Source of the DNA: Kutzneria buriramensis
GTDB taxonomy: Bacteria; Actinomycetota; Actinomycetes; Mycobacteriales; Pseudonocardiaceae
DNA length: 64,000 nucleotides
Direction: 5' to 3'
NCBI RefSeq assembly: GCF_043575855.1
Contig: NZ_CP144375.1
Span: 9,548,001-9,612,000 of the forward strand
Shown: piece after piece, positions 1 to 9,327 of the stretch
How positions within the stretch are numbered: position 1 is the first letter of the stretch
How the letters are laid out: every line of letters begins with the position of its first letter
Position numbers and translations under genes: made by a program
Notes under the pieces: generated by a model
The model's database searches: none
What the model was told of the DNA's origin: nothing
Seen by the model: the letters and a program-made list of their open reading frames with translations, nothing else

Positions 1-1233
1 GCCACCCAGCGCACCGTGCCCTCCCCGTTCTTCGCACTGTTCTCCGGCATCGCGGCGGTCGCCGGCATCTTCGGCTCGTTCGGCCCGTACGTGGTGCCGA
101 GGATCGGGCGCGCCATCGGCTGGGTGGCCGGCAAGGCGTTCGGCCCGCACGTGCGGCTCGCCGGCATCGAGCTGGGGCGCGTGCCGCAGCGGGCCGCCTC
201 CGTGGCGATGCCGCTGGTGCTGGCCAGTGCCATCGTCGCCGGCACGGTCGTGCTCATCGGCACCGCCCGTGACGTGGCGTTCTCGCACGGCGGGATCCAG
301 AGGCCGGACGCCCAGATCCACGACACCGGCCAACGGCCGCTCGGCCCGGACGTGCTCAAGGCCGCCCAGCAGCCCGAGGTCGACCAGCTGCTGCCGGTGA
401 GCTCCGCCGAGAAGGACATCACCGTCGCCGGCAAGCCCGCGTCCGTCGCCGGCGTCGACCCGGCCAAGCTCACGGCGTACCTCCAGTCCAAGCACCAGCC
501 CGCGGCGCCGCAGTTCGGCACGGACTCGGCGCTGCTCGAATCGTGGCTGATGGACGAATGGCACGTCGGCGTCGGCCAGCAGGTCACCATCGACGGCCTC
601 CCCGGCGGGTCACGCACCGTGACTATCGCGGGCACGGTGCCCGACGTCAGCATCGGCTTCGCCGGGGTGGTGGTCGGCGACCCCGCCATCGCGCCGGTCA
701 GCTCGATGCTGGTCAGCGTCAAAGCCGGCTTCGACCAGGGCGCCTATCGCAACGCCGTGCTCGGCGCCCTGCCCAACGCGCCGACCGTCGAGGTGGAGAC
801 GGCGTCGCAGAGCGACGAGGCGACCCAGCGCAACCTGGACCTCGGCGCCGTCATGCTGATGGTGCTGCTCAGCCTGAGCGTCGCCGTCGCCGTGACGGGC
901 ATCGGCACCGCCCTGAGCATCTCCGTACAGGAACGCCGCAAGGAGGTCGCGCTGCGGCGGGCCCTCGGCGTCACCCGCATGGGGGTGACGGCCGGCATCC
1001 TGGCCGAGGCGGTGCTGCTCGCGCTGAGCGGCCTGATCGGCGGCGTCGTGCTCGGAACCGTGTACGCGGAGCTGCTGATCGCCGGTCTGGGCGTGCACAC
1101 TTGGCCGACTCTGCCCTGGGGCCAGTTGGCGATCGGGGGACTTGCGGTGGTCACGCTGGCTGTGCTTGCCGCCGTTGTGCCTGCTCGGACGGCCTCGCGG
1201 GTGCTGCCGGCGGCCGGGCTGGCCAGTTCGTGA
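1..1233 (+). CDS. ABC transporter permease, FtsX-type, C-terminal part (5' truncated)
   Basis: The reading frame is open from base 1, so the gene starts outside the window; the GTG at 16 is only the first possible start inside it. The visible 410 codons show two hydrophobic spans near the left edge, an extracytoplasmic domain of about 180 residues, then three spans at the C-terminus. The QERRKEVALRRALG motif after the first of those three spans is the hallmark of the FtsX/MacB permease domain. Proteins of this family work with an ABC ATPase in mechanotransmission or export of lipids or peptides; the ATPase would lie upstream, outside the window. The stop TGA at 1231 is 47 bp before dop. The substrate is unknown. 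Confidence 0.85.
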   Translation, partial: ATQRTVPSPFFALFSGIAAVAGIFGSFGPYVVPRIGRAIGWVAGKAFGPHVRLAGIELGRVPQRAASVAMPLVLASAIVAGTVVLIGTARDVAFSHGGIQRPDAQIHDTGQRPLGPDVLKAAQQPEVDQLLPVSSAEKDITVAGKPASVAGVDPAKLTAYLQSKHQPAAPQFGTDSALLESWLMDEWHVGVGQQVTIDGLPGGSRTVTIAGTVPDVSIGFAGVVVGDPAIAPVSSMLVSVKAGFDQGAYRNAVLGALPNAPTVEVETASQSDEATQRNLDLGAVMLMVLLSLSVAVAVTGIGTALSISVQERRKEVALRRALGVTRMGVTAGILAEAVLLALSGLIGGVVLGTVYAELLIAGLGVHTWPTLPWGQLAIGGLAVVTLAVLAAVVPARTASRVLPAAGLASS

Positions 1234-1280
1234 GTCCGGTCACCGGCTCGCGTGTCGGCGTGAGGTCGTAGGCTGCTGAC

Positions 1281-2783
1281 ATGCGGCGGATCATGGGCAC
1301 CGAGGTCGAGTACGGCATCTCCGTACCCGGCGACCCGACGGCCAACCCGGTGTTGACCTCGACCCAGGTGGTGTTGGCGTACGCGGCGGCGGCGGAGATT
1401 CCGAGGGCGCGCCGCGCCCGGTGGGACTACGAGGTGGAGTCGCCGCTGCGGGACGCGCGCGGCTTCGACCTCGGGGCGCCGGGCGTGCCGCCGTCGGACC
1501 CCGACGTGGAGGACCTCGGCGCGGCCAACGTCATCCTGACCAACGGCGCGCGGCTCTACGTCGACCACGCGCACCCCGAGTACTCCGCGCCCGAGGTGAC
1601 CAACGCCCGCGACGCGGTCATCTGGGACAAGGCCGGCGAGCGGATCATGGAGGAGGCCGCCATCAAGGCCGCCTCCGTGCCCGGCCAGCCGCGCCTGCAG
1701 CTGTACAAGAACAACGTGGACGGCAAGGGCGCCAGCTACGGCACCCACGAGAACTACCTGATGTCCCGCAGCACCCCGTTCACCGCGGTGATCGGCGGCC
1801 TGACCCCGTTCTTCACCTCGCGCCAGGTGGTCACCGGCTCCGGCCGGGTCGGCATCGGCGCCTCCGGCGACCACGCCGGCTTCCAGCTGTCCCAGCGCGC
1901 CGACTACATCGAGGTCGAGGTCGGCCTGGAGACCACGCTCAAGCGCGGCATCATCAACACCCGCGACGAGCCGCACGCCGACGCCGACAAGTACCGCCGG
2001 CTGCACGTCATCATCGGCGACGCCAACCTGGCCGAGTACTCCACGTACCTCAAGGTCGGCACCACCGCGATCGTGCTGGACATGATCGAGTCCGGAAAGC
2101 GCTTCGACGACCTGCGGCTGGCCGACCCGGTGCGGGCCGTGCACACCATCAGCCACGACCCGACGCTGAAGGCCACCGTCGAGCTCACCGGCGGCCGCAA
2201 GTTCTCCGGCCTGGACATCCAGTCCGCCTACCACGAGCGGGCCGCGGCGTACCTGGAGTCCGAGGGCAGCGGCGACCGGGTGGCCGCGCACGTGCTCAAG
2301 ACCTGGGGCGAGGTGCTGGACGCGCTGCGCCGGGACCCGATGGAGTGCGCCGACCGGCTGGACTGGCCGGCCAAGCTGCGGCTGCTGGAGGGCTTCCGCA
2401 GCCGGGACAACCTGGCCTGGGGCTCGCCCCGGCTCCAGCTGGTCGACCTCCAGTACGCGGACGTGCGGCTGGACAAGGGCCTGTACAACCGGCTGGTGAC
2501 CCGGGGCTCGATGAAGCGCCTGGTCAGCGAGGAAGAGGTGCTGGCGGCCGTCACGACGCCGCCGGAGGACACCCGCGCCTACTTCCGCGGCCGCTGCCTG
2601 GAGCGGTACCCGACCTCGGTCGCGGCGGCGTCCTGGGACTCGGTGATCTTCGACATCGGCCGCGAGTCGCTGGTGCGGATCCCCACCCTGGAGCCGCTGC
2701 GGGGCACGAAGGCGCACGTCGGGGCGCTCCTGGAGGCCGCGAACACCGCCGAGGAGCTGGTGGACGCCCTCACCAGGGGGTAG
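1281..2783 (+). CDS. dop: Pup deamidase / depupylase Dop
   Basis: Dop removes Pup from tagged proteins and, where Pup ends in Gln, deamidates it to Glu. The 500-residue product has the expected length. It opens with GTEVEYG, giving the metal-binding acidic residues E8 and E10. The glutamine-synthetase-like fold continues with LYVDHAHPEYSAPE, where D95 matches the catalytic aspartate of Dop, and NTRDEPHADADKYRRLH. Residues about 40-80 form the loop that separates Dop from PafA. The ATG at 1281 fits family N-termini. pup follows 93 bp downstream, as in mycobacteria, so the cluster is conserved. Since Pup here ends in Glu, the inferred role of this enzyme is depupylation rather than deamidation. 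Confidence 0.97.
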   Translation: MRRIMGTEVEYGISVPGDPTANPVLTSTQVVLAYAAAAEIPRARRARWDYEVESPLRDARGFDLGAPGVPPSDPDVEDLGAANVILTNGARLYVDHAHPEYSAPEVTNARDAVIWDKAGERIMEEAAIKAASVPGQPRLQLYKNNVDGKGASYGTHENYLMSRSTPFTAVIGGLTPFFTSRQVVTGSGRVGIGASGDHAGFQLSQRADYIEVEVGLETTLKRGIINTRDEPHADADKYRRLHVIIGDANLAEYSTYLKVGTTAIVLDMIESGKRFDDLRLADPVRAVHTISHDPTLKATVELTGGRKFSGLDIQSAYHERAAAYLESEGSGDRVAAHVLKTWGEVLDALRRDPMECADRLDWPAKLRLLEGFRSRDNLAWGSPRLQLVDLQYADVRLDKGLYNRLVTRGSMKRLVSEEEVLAAVTTPPEDTRAYFRGRCLERYPTSVAAASWDSVIFDIGRESLVRIPTLEPLRGTKAHVGALLEAANTAEELVDALTRG

Positions 2784-2876
2784 ACACGCGTTGATCACGA
2801 CCCGAGTGGCTGAAGGACGAATGTCAGTGCCGCTGGGTAGTGTTGAAGCAGGCCAACCAGTCACCGGGAGGCGGCC

Positions 2877-3071
2877 ATGGCTCAGGAACAGGTTCAGCGT
2901 CAGGGCGGGGGCGACGGCGACGAGGGCGCCGACGGCGCCACCGCCGCGGGTCAGGAGCGCCGGGAGAAGCTCGGCGAGGACGTCGACGCCATCCTCGACG
3001 AGATCGACGACGTGCTCGAGGAGAACGCCGAGGACTTCGTGCGCGCCTACGTGCAGAAGGGCGGCGAGTAG
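2877..3071 (+). CDS. pup: Prokaryotic ubiquitin-like protein Pup
   Basis: The 64-residue protein is rich in Gly, Glu and Asp at the N-terminus, has the coiled-coil stretch around residues 28-50 that binds the proteasomal ATPase, and ends VRAYVQKGGE. The C-terminal Glu is the residue PafA joins to substrate lysines. Many mycobacterial and streptomycete Pups end in Gln and must first be deamidated; this one is genetically encoded in the ready form. A strong ribosome site, GGGAGG at 2866-2871, precedes the ATG by 5 bp. A possible -10 element TAGTGT lies near 2837, suggesting its own promoter besides read-through from dop. prcB follows after 55 bp. Confidence 0.97.
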   Translation: MAQEQVQRQGGGDGDEGADGATAAGQERREKLGEDVDAILDEIDDVLEENAEDFVRAYVQKGGE

Positions 3072-3126
3072 GGCCAGCGCCCGACCCGCGACCAGTTATC
3101 ACCGGCGGCAGGAGAAACAGCACTAC

Positions 3127-3960
3127 ATGGAGCACAACTCGCAAGCGGGCGCGGCGCTGCCGGCGGCCTATCTGGCGCCGGGCACGTCGTCGTTCGTGGA
3201 CTTCCTGCGCGCACAGGCGCCCGAGCTGCTGCCGTTCAACCGGGTCGCGCCCGGCGCTCGGCCGCTCGAACTGGCCCACGGCACCACGATCGTCGCCGTC
3301 GCCTACAAGGGCGGCGTGCTGATCGCCGGCGACCGGCGGGCCACCCAGGGCAATGTGATCGCGCACCGGGACATGGACAAGGTCTATGTCACCGACGAGT
3401 ACTCCGCGGTCGGCATCGCCGGCACCGCGGGCCTGGCCGTCGAGATGGTCCGGCTGTACCAGCTCGAGCTGGAGCACTACGAGAAGCTCGAGGGCGTCAC
3501 GATCACGCTGGACGGCAAGGCCAACCGGCTGGGCGCGATGATCAAGGGCAACCTGGAGGCGGCCATGGCCGGCCTCGTGGTGCTGCCGCTGTTCGTCGGC
3601 TACGACGTGGACGCGCCCGACCCGGCGCGGGCCGGCCGGATCGTCACCTACGACGTCACCGGCGGGCGGTTCGACGAGCACGCCGGCTACCACTCCATCG
3701 GCTCCGGCTCGGTGTTCGCCAAGGGCTCGCTGAAGAAGCTGTACGACCCGGACGCGGACCAGGACGCGGCCGTGCGCACGGCGATCGAGGCGCTCTACGA
3801 CGCCGCCGACGACGACTCCGCGACCAGCGGGCCCGACATGGTGCGCCGGATCTTCCCGGTGGTCATCACCGTCAACGGCGCCGACGGCGCGGTGCGGCTG
3901 TCCGACGAGGTGACCGCCCAGGTGTCCGAGGCGGTCGTCGCGGACCGCACCCGCGGCTGA
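3127..3960 (+). CDS. prcB: Proteasome subunit beta (PrcB)
   Basis: Catalytic beta subunit of the 20S proteasome. The start at ATG 3127 is supported by AGGAGA at 3110-3115; the frame stays open upstream to 2791, but that part overlaps pup and is noise. The 277-residue precursor has a propeptide of 52 residues and the processing site AHG/TTIVAVAYKGG, so Thr53 becomes the N-terminal nucleophile. GVLIAGDRRAT and GIAGTAGLAVEM are typical beta-subunit segments. prcA begins 40 bp after the stop and is presumably cotranscribed. The product assembles with PrcA into the barrel fed by the Mpa/ARC ATPase, which is not in this window. Confidence 0.97.
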   Translation: MEHNSQAGAALPAAYLAPGTSSFVDFLRAQAPELLPFNRVAPGARPLELAHGTTIVAVAYKGGVLIAGDRRATQGNVIAHRDMDKVYVTDEYSAVGIAGTAGLAVEMVRLYQLELEHYEKLEGVTITLDGKANRLGAMIKGNLEAAMAGLVVLPLFVGYDVDAPDPARAGRIVTYDVTGGRFDEHAGYHSIGSGSVFAKGSLKKLYDPDADQDAAVRTAIEALYDAADDDSATSGPDMVRRIFPVVITVNGADGAVRLSDEVTAQVSEAVVADRTRG

Positions 3961-4000
3961 GGTCCGCCGCGATGTACCCACGAACCACAGGAGCCGCACA

Positions 4001-4756
4001 GTGACGTTGCCGTTGTACGCATCCGCCGAGCAGGTGATGCGGGACCGCTCGGAGCTCGCCCGCAAGGGCATCGCCAAGGGCCGCAGCGTCGTCGTGCTCA
4101 CCTACACCGACGGCGTGCTGTTCGTCGCCGAGAACACGTCGTCCACGCTGCGCAAGGTGTCGGAGATCTACGACCGGATCGGGTTCGCCGCGGTCGGCCG
4201 GTACAGCGAGTTCGAGAGCCTGCGGGTGGCCGGCGTGCGGCACGCCGACCTGCGCGGGTACCAGTACGACCGGCGGGACGTGAACGCCCGGTCGCTGGCC
4301 AACGCCTTCGCCGGCCTGCTCGGCTCGATCTTCACCGAGCAGATCAAGCCGTTCGAGGTCGAGGTGTGCCTGGCCGAGGTCGGCGCCTCCTACGGCACCG
4401 ACCAGCTCTACCGCCTCACCTACGACGGCTCGATCTTCGACGAGCCCAAGTACGTGGTGATGGGCGGCCAGGCCGACGCCATCTCCGCCGCGCTCAAGGA
4501 CTCCTACCAGGACGACGCCTCGCTCGCCGACACGCTGCGCGTCGCCGTGAACGCGTTCGACGCCGGCAGCCCCGCCACCAACAGCGACCGTTCGCTGGAG
4601 GTCGCCGTGCTCGACCGCAAGCGCCCCCGGCGGGCCTTCCGGCGCATCCAGGGCACCGTGCTGGCGGAGCTGCTCGACTCCACCAAGGCCAAGCCCGAGG
4701 AGCCCGCCGCACCTGCGGAGGACACGAGCACGGGGGACTCCGGCAAGGAGAGCTGA
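4001..4756 (+). CDS. prcA: Proteasome subunit alpha (PrcA)
   Basis: Alpha subunit forming the outer gated rings of the 20S proteasome. The GTG at 4001 is preceded by AGGAG at 3989-3993 and gives the short gating N-terminus VTLPLYASAEQVMRDRSELA, aligned with actinobacterial PrcA. SELARKGIAKGRSVV, GVLFVAEN and the C-terminal RPRRAFRRI segment are characteristic. The last 30 residues are an acidic, Pro/Ser-rich tail, as usual. At 251 residues the length is normal. A strong hairpin terminator begins 13 bp after the stop codon, so the dop-pup-prcBA unit ends here. Confidence 0.97.
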   Translation: MTLPLYASAEQVMRDRSELARKGIAKGRSVVVLTYTDGVLFVAENTSSTLRKVSEIYDRIGFAAVGRYSEFESLRVAGVRHADLRGYQYDRRDVNARSLANAFAGLLGSIFTEQIKPFEVEVCLAEVGASYGTDQLYRLTYDGSIFDEPKYVVMGGQADAISAALKDSYQDDASLADTLRVAVNAFDAGSPATNSDRSLEVAVLDRKRPRRAFRRIQGTVLAELLDSTKAKPEEPAAPAEDTSTGDSGKES

Positions 4757-4769
4757 ACCACGTTTTCCA

Positions 4770-4802
4770 GCGGGCCCGTCGGCGATTCGCCGGCGGGCCC
4801 GC
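4770..4802 (+). terminator. Hairpin terminator after prcA
   Basis: Two 15-base arms (4770-4784 and 4788-4802) pair completely apart from one G-U pair, around a 3-base loop. The arm reads GCGGGCCCGTCGGCG. No clear T tract follows, which is common in actinobacteria. It closes the proteasome transcription unit and separates it from the toxin module. Confidence 0.85.
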
Positions 4803-5013
4803 CGCGTCGTGCCCCCGGCACCTGCGAAAACGGCGCCGCGATTCTCGTCGACCGGCCCTTTCGTTCTTATTGTCCGTTTGTTCCGCCCTTGCGTGAGCTT
4901 TACGCCTTTTGGCCTCTTTGCTGGCGGGCGCCGATCCGGTGAGGATGACCTGGGTTGTGCTCCTGGCGCGGCTTCGATGAGCCGTGACCAGTCACAAAGG
5001 GGGAAGGAATCTC

Positions 5014-8000
5014 ATGGCTGTTGTCGGGCTGCCGCGCGCCCTTTTCCGGGTGCGCGTGCTTCTGGGAGCCGCGGCGCTCGCCGCCGGATCCCTGCTGACG
5101 CCGGTGGCCGCGGCCCCGGCCTCGGCCGCCGCGATACCGGATCAGGCGCCGACCGAGACGCAGGCGCAGCAGTACGCCAGACAGGGGCACAAGAACGTGC
5201 TCGTCACCTCCCGGCTGAGCGAGACCGAGGAAGTCTCGGCTCAGCCGGACGGCTCGCTGGTGTGGCGGCAGTACACCCGGCCGGTCCGGGTGCGGCGCGG
5301 GAACCAGTGGGTGCCGGTGGACACCACGCTGGCGGTGCGGCCGGACGGCAGTATCGGGCCCAAGGCGTCCACACTGGACATCTCGCTGTCCGCGGGCGGC
5401 CCCGGCTCGGCCGCGCGGCCGCTGGTGAAGCTGGGCAACAAGGGCGCGGAGGTCGGTCTCACGTGGACCGGCGACCTGCCCAGGCCCACCCTGGACGGCG
5501 CCACCGCCACGTACCCGGAGGTGTGGCCGGGCGTGGACCTGGCGGTCACCGCCGACTCCATGGGCTTCTCCGAGGTGCTGGTGGTCAAGACCGCCGAGGC
5601 CGCGAAGAACCCGAAGCTGAGCAGGATCACCTTCGGCACGTACACGAGCAACACCCAGGTCCGGGCGCGCGCCCAGGCCGCGCCCGGCGGCGACCTCCAG
5701 GTGGTGGACGCCTCCGGCGCTGAGGTCTTCGCCGGCGACGCCACCCGGATGTGGGACTCCTCGGGCCAGGGCAGCAAGGCCGAGCAGGTCACCGGCGGCG
5801 CGGACGGCGCCCGGCGCGCCGGCATGCGCGCCGACGTCACGCCGACCGGCGTCGACGTCAGCCCGGACCAGGCCTTCCTCGCCGACAAGGGCACGCACTT
5901 CCCGGTCTACATCGACCCGGAGTACTTCTGCTCCAACACCTCCTGGTGCGGCATGCAACACCACGTCGTGGTGCAGTCGGGCTACCCCGACGCGCACAAC
6001 TTCGACGCCACCGGCGGTTCCCTTGGCGAACTGCTGACCGGGTACGAGAACTCCGACCCGGCGCACATCTCGCGCTCCTACCTCCAGATGAACACCGCGC
6101 CGATCATCGGCAAGTCCATCCACTGGGCGCACCTGAACACCACGGTGACGCACACCTGGAACTGCTCGGGCACCACCGACAGCGAGCTGTGGTGGACCGG
6201 CGGGATCGGCGGCGGGACCACGTGGAACGCGCAGCCGGGGTGGAACCAGAAGATCTCCACCGCCAACGTGGCCAACTGCCACGACGCCGGCAACGTCACG
6301 CAGGTCTTCGAGGCCTCCGACATCGTGCGCCGGGCCGCGGCCGAGGGCTGGCAGGCCGGCACCTTCATGATCAAGTCGACGGTGGAGAACAGCGTCTCCG
6401 GCTGGCGCAAGTTCGGGCTCAACCCCTACCTCGAGGTCGCCTACGACTCGCCGCCGAACAACCCCACCAACCACGCCATGGCCAACGGGGCGCTGCCCTG
6501 CGTGAAGGGCGACAACCGGCCCTGGGTGGACACGCAGCAGCCCGAGGTGCAGGCCACTGTGTCCGATCCGGACGGCGGCAGCCTGAGCGTGCAGGTCGCG
6601 ACCAGCGGCGGGACCTACGGGCACGACACGCCCAACAGTTACCACGACAACGCCGCCAACCGCTTCTGGGTCGGCACCCCGGGGCCGAACCAGGGCGCGA
6701 CCGCGCAGTACACGATCCCCGACGGCTGGATCGGCGGCGACGGCATCTACAAGTGGGCGATGAAGGTCGGCGACGGTGAGCTGGATTCCCCGCGCTGGGA
6801 CTGGGACTGCGAGTTCACAGTGGACACCGCGGTGCCCAAGGCACCGACCGTGGCGCTGACCGGCCAGCAGCCGCAGCTCCAGGGCGACCCGGTGACGTTC
6901 AGCGTCTCCGTGCCGCTGGCCAACGCGGGGCTGGACGACATCGACCGGTTCGTCTTCACCACCGACGGCAGCGACCCCAGCGTGCAGGGTTCGCCGGTCG
7001 CCAACCGCAACCCCGGCCTCGACGCCAACGGCAACGTCACCGCCACGGTGAACGCGACCGCCGTCAACGGCAACCAGAACCTGATCCGGGTCAAGGCCGT
7101 CAGCAAGACCAACAAGCCCGGTCCGAACGGCGCCTGCGTCGCCGGCAACGGCCTGGACGCCGCCGCCTGCGCGTACATCGTGCAGCCGCTGACCCCGGAG
7201 AAGGGGTTGGCCGGTGCGTGGGCCCTCGATGACGCGGGCGGCACCACCGGCGCGGACAACGTGGCCGCGATTCGGTCGGACGCGACCCCGCACCCGGTGA
7301 CCCTCAACGGCGACGCGACCTGGTCGCTGGGGTACAGCCGCGGCAACGGCTGGACCCAGCCCGACCAGAACGGGAGCAAGGACGGCGTCAAGGGCGGCTT
7401 GGTGTTCAACCGCACCGGCTACCTGGCCACCGCCGGCCCGGTGCTGGACACCACCAAGTCGTTCACCATCTCGGCGTGGGCGATGCTGGCCGATGCCAGC
7501 CCCAACAGCTACCACGCCGTGATCGCGCAGGACGGCAACGTCAACAGCGGCGCGTTCATCGAGTACTCCTCGGACGCGGCGACGTGGACCTTCAACCTGC
7601 CCAGCACCGACACCACCAGCCCGTACAATCCGCGGGTGGCGGCCAAGGCCCCGCCGCAGATGAACGTGTGGACGCACCTGACCGGCACCTACGACGGCGA
7701 GACCGGCCTGGCCACGCTGTACGTCAACGGCGCGAAGCAGAACAGCCTGGTGCGCAAGGGATACGCGTCCAACGGCCCGCTCACCATCGGCGGGTTGCAG
7801 TGGAACGGCGCGCGGGCCAGCCTGTTCGCCGGCTTCATCGACGACGCCCAGGTGTGGCAGCGGGTGCTGTCCGACGCCGAGGTGCACGCGCTGGCCACGG
7901 CCGGCGTGCCCCGCGCCCAGTACGGGCTCGGCGAGGGCGCGGCGTCGCTGCTCACCACCGGTTCCACCAACGACGGCGGCAACTTCACGCCCGCCCCCGT

Positions 8001-9327
8001 GCCGAGCCTGCAGGGGTACTGGAAGCTCGACGAGGGCAGCGGCACCACCGCCGCCGACGTCGGCAACAGCGGCAGCGGCCTGGCCCCGCACCCGCTGACG
8101 CTGTCCGGCGGCACGTCCTGGGTGCCCGGCAAGTCCGGCACCGCCGTGCACCTGGACGGCACCGGCTACGGCCAGACCAGCGGTCCGGTGGTGGACACCA
8201 GCCGCTCGTTCACCGTGTCGGCCTGGGCGAAGCTCGATGACGTCAACGGCTACTACGGCGTCGCCGGCCAGCCGGCCAAGCCCGGGGGCGTGCCCGGCTT
8301 CCTGATGCGGTACTCGCCGGACGTCAAGGCGTGGATCTTCGGCGTGAACAGCACCCCGCAGGACGACCACGCGGCCGCGCAGATGAACTGGACCTACCGG
8401 CCCAACTCGGTGACCACCGCCGGCGACTGGACGCTGGTCACCGGCGTGTTCAACAGCGAGACCAAGAAGCTCCAGATGTACGTCAACGGCAAGCTCACCG
8501 GTGACACGGCATTCGGCGGCGCGCCGTGGACGGCCGGCGGCCCGCTCACCGTCGGCGGCTACGACATCGGCGGGATCACCCACCAGTTCAAGGGTTCGCT
8601 GGACCAGGTGCAGGTGTGGCAGCAGGCGCTGAGCGCCTCGCAGATCGCCGGCCTGGCCGGACAGTCCTTCCAGGACGCCGTGTGGAACGTCAACGGCAAC
8701 ACCGCGCCGGGCACGCCGTCCGGGTCGGTGTCCGAGGTGGCCGACCAGCGCGACGCCGCCGACGCCCAGTTCAACTACAACGCCACCGTCGGTCTGCAGC
8801 GGCCCGACACCTTCCGCACCGACAACTCATTCACCGTCGAGGCCTGGGTTCGCCTGGACGCTCCCGACGGCGACGACAACACCCGGGCCGTCGCGGCGAT
8901 GGACGACGCCAGCGGGTACAGCCCGTTCATGTTCGGGTACCGCAAGGACACCCAACCCGTGGGCAAGTGGGCCTTCGGCCTGTCCTGCGACCAGCACCAG
9001 GCCTGCCTGAACTTCGCGTGGAGCGACGCCAAGGCCGACCGCGGGGCGTGGACGCACCTGGCCGCCACCTTCGACCGCGCGGCCAACACCGTCTGCCTGT
9101 ACGTCAACGGCCAGCGGCAGTCCACCTGCGCGACCGCCACCGCGCCGTACAACGGCAGCGGGTCGCTGCGGCTCGGCGCGGGCCAGTGGAACGGCGGGTC
9201 GCTGGTGGACAACTGGTACGGCGGCATCGCCGGGTTCCGGGTGTACTCCGGGGTGCGCACCCCGGACCAGATCAAGGGCGACCGCACCGTGGACGACCCG
9301 GGCAACCTGTTCGGGGTGAAGCACTGA
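5014..9327 (+). CDS. Secreted DNRLRE/LamG-domain protein, partner of the Rhs protein
   Basis: A 1437-residue Sec-exported protein. The ATG at 5014 has a good ribosome site (GGAAGGA at 5002-5008) and gives a signal peptide ending near ASAAA, residues 35-40; the longer frame from 4984 lacks this support. Residues about 330-490 (RSYLQMNTAPI, ELWWTGGIGGGTTWN) look like the DNRLRE domain of actinobacterial secreted proteins. Three LamG-type concanavalin-like domains follow at about 730-970, 995-1215 and 1250-1425, each with the SFT(I/V)SAWA or SFTVEAWV motif. The stop overlaps a possible start of the Rhs gene by one base, so the two are probably translated together. A role in cell-wall or carbohydrate binding that helps display the Rhs toxin is inferred, not shown. 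Confidence 0.85.
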   Translation: MAVVGLPRALFRVRVLLGAAALAAGSLLTPVAAAPASAAAIPDQAPTETQAQQYARQGHKNVLVTSRLSETEEVSAQPDGSLVWRQYTRPVRVRRGNQWVPVDTTLAVRPDGSIGPKASTLDISLSAGGPGSAARPLVKLGNKGAEVGLTWTGDLPRPTLDGATATYPEVWPGVDLAVTADSMGFSEVLVVKTAEAAKNPKLSRITFGTYTSNTQVRARAQAAPGGDLQVVDASGAEVFAGDATRMWDSSGQGSKAEQVTGGADGARRAGMRADVTPTGVDVSPDQAFLADKGTHFPVYIDPEYFCSNTSWCGMQHHVVVQSGYPDAHNFDATGGSLGELLTGYENSDPAHISRSYLQMNTAPIIGKSIHWAHLNTTVTHTWNCSGTTDSELWWTGGIGGGTTWNAQPGWNQKISTANVANCHDAGNVTQVFEASDIVRRAAAEGWQAGTFMIKSTVENSVSGWRKFGLNPYLEVAYDSPPNNPTNHAMANGALPCVKGDNRPWVDTQQPEVQATVSDPDGGSLSVQVATSGGTYGHDTPNSYHDNAANRFWVGTPGPNQGATAQYTIPDGWIGGDGIYKWAMKVGDGELDSPRWDWDCEFTVDTAVPKAPTVALTGQQPQLQGDPVTFSVSVPLANAGLDDIDRFVFTTDGSDPSVQGSPVANRNPGLDANGNVTATVNATAVNGNQNLIRVKAVSKTNKPGPNGACVAGNGLDAAACAYIVQPLTPEKGLAGAWALDDAGGTTGADNVAAIRSDATPHPVTLNGDATWSLGYSRGNGWTQPDQNGSKDGVKGGLVFNRTGYLATAGPVLDTTKSFTISAWAMLADASPNSYHAVIAQDGNVNSGAFIEYSSDAATWTFNLPSTDTTSPYNPRVAAKAPPQMNVWTHLTGTYDGETGLATLYVNGAKQNSLVRKGYASNGPLTIGGLQWNGARASLFAGFIDDAQVWQRVLSDAEVHALATAGVPRAQYGLGEGAASLLTTGSTNDGGNFTPAPVPSLQGYWKLDEGSGTTAADVGNSGSGLAPHPLTLSGGTSWVPGKSGTAVHLDGTGYGQTSGPVVDTSRSFTVSAWAKLDDVNGYYGVAGQPAKPGGVPGFLMRYSPDVKAWIFGVNSTPQDDHAAAQMNWTYRPNSVTTAGDWTLVTGVFNSETKKLQMYVNGKLTGDTAFGGAPWTAGGPLTVGGYDIGGITHQFKGSLDQVQVWQQALSASQIAGLAGQSFQDAVWNVNGNTAPGTPSGSVSEVADQRDAADAQFNYNATVGLQRPDTFRTDNSFTVEAWVRLDAPDGDDNTRAVAAMDDASGYSPFMFGYRKDTQPVGKWAFGLSCDQHQACLNFAWSDAKADRGAWTHLAATFDRAANTVCLYVNGQRQSTCATATAPYNGSGSLRLGAGQWNGGSLVDNWYGGIAGFRVYSGVRTPDQIKGDRTVDDPGNLFGVKH

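Noticed and set aside
2791..3126. N-terminal extension of PrcB that would fuse it through the pup region
   Set aside because: It overlaps pup in another frame, is Arg/Pro/Ser-rich, and the ATG at 3127 has a ribosome site and gives a normal propeptide.
4900..8583. Long antisense open frame of 1227 codons opposite the LamG gene
   Set aside because: Arg/Gly/His/Val-rich composition of a GC-rich shadow frame, no ribosome site, no family motif, fully covered by a well-supported gene.
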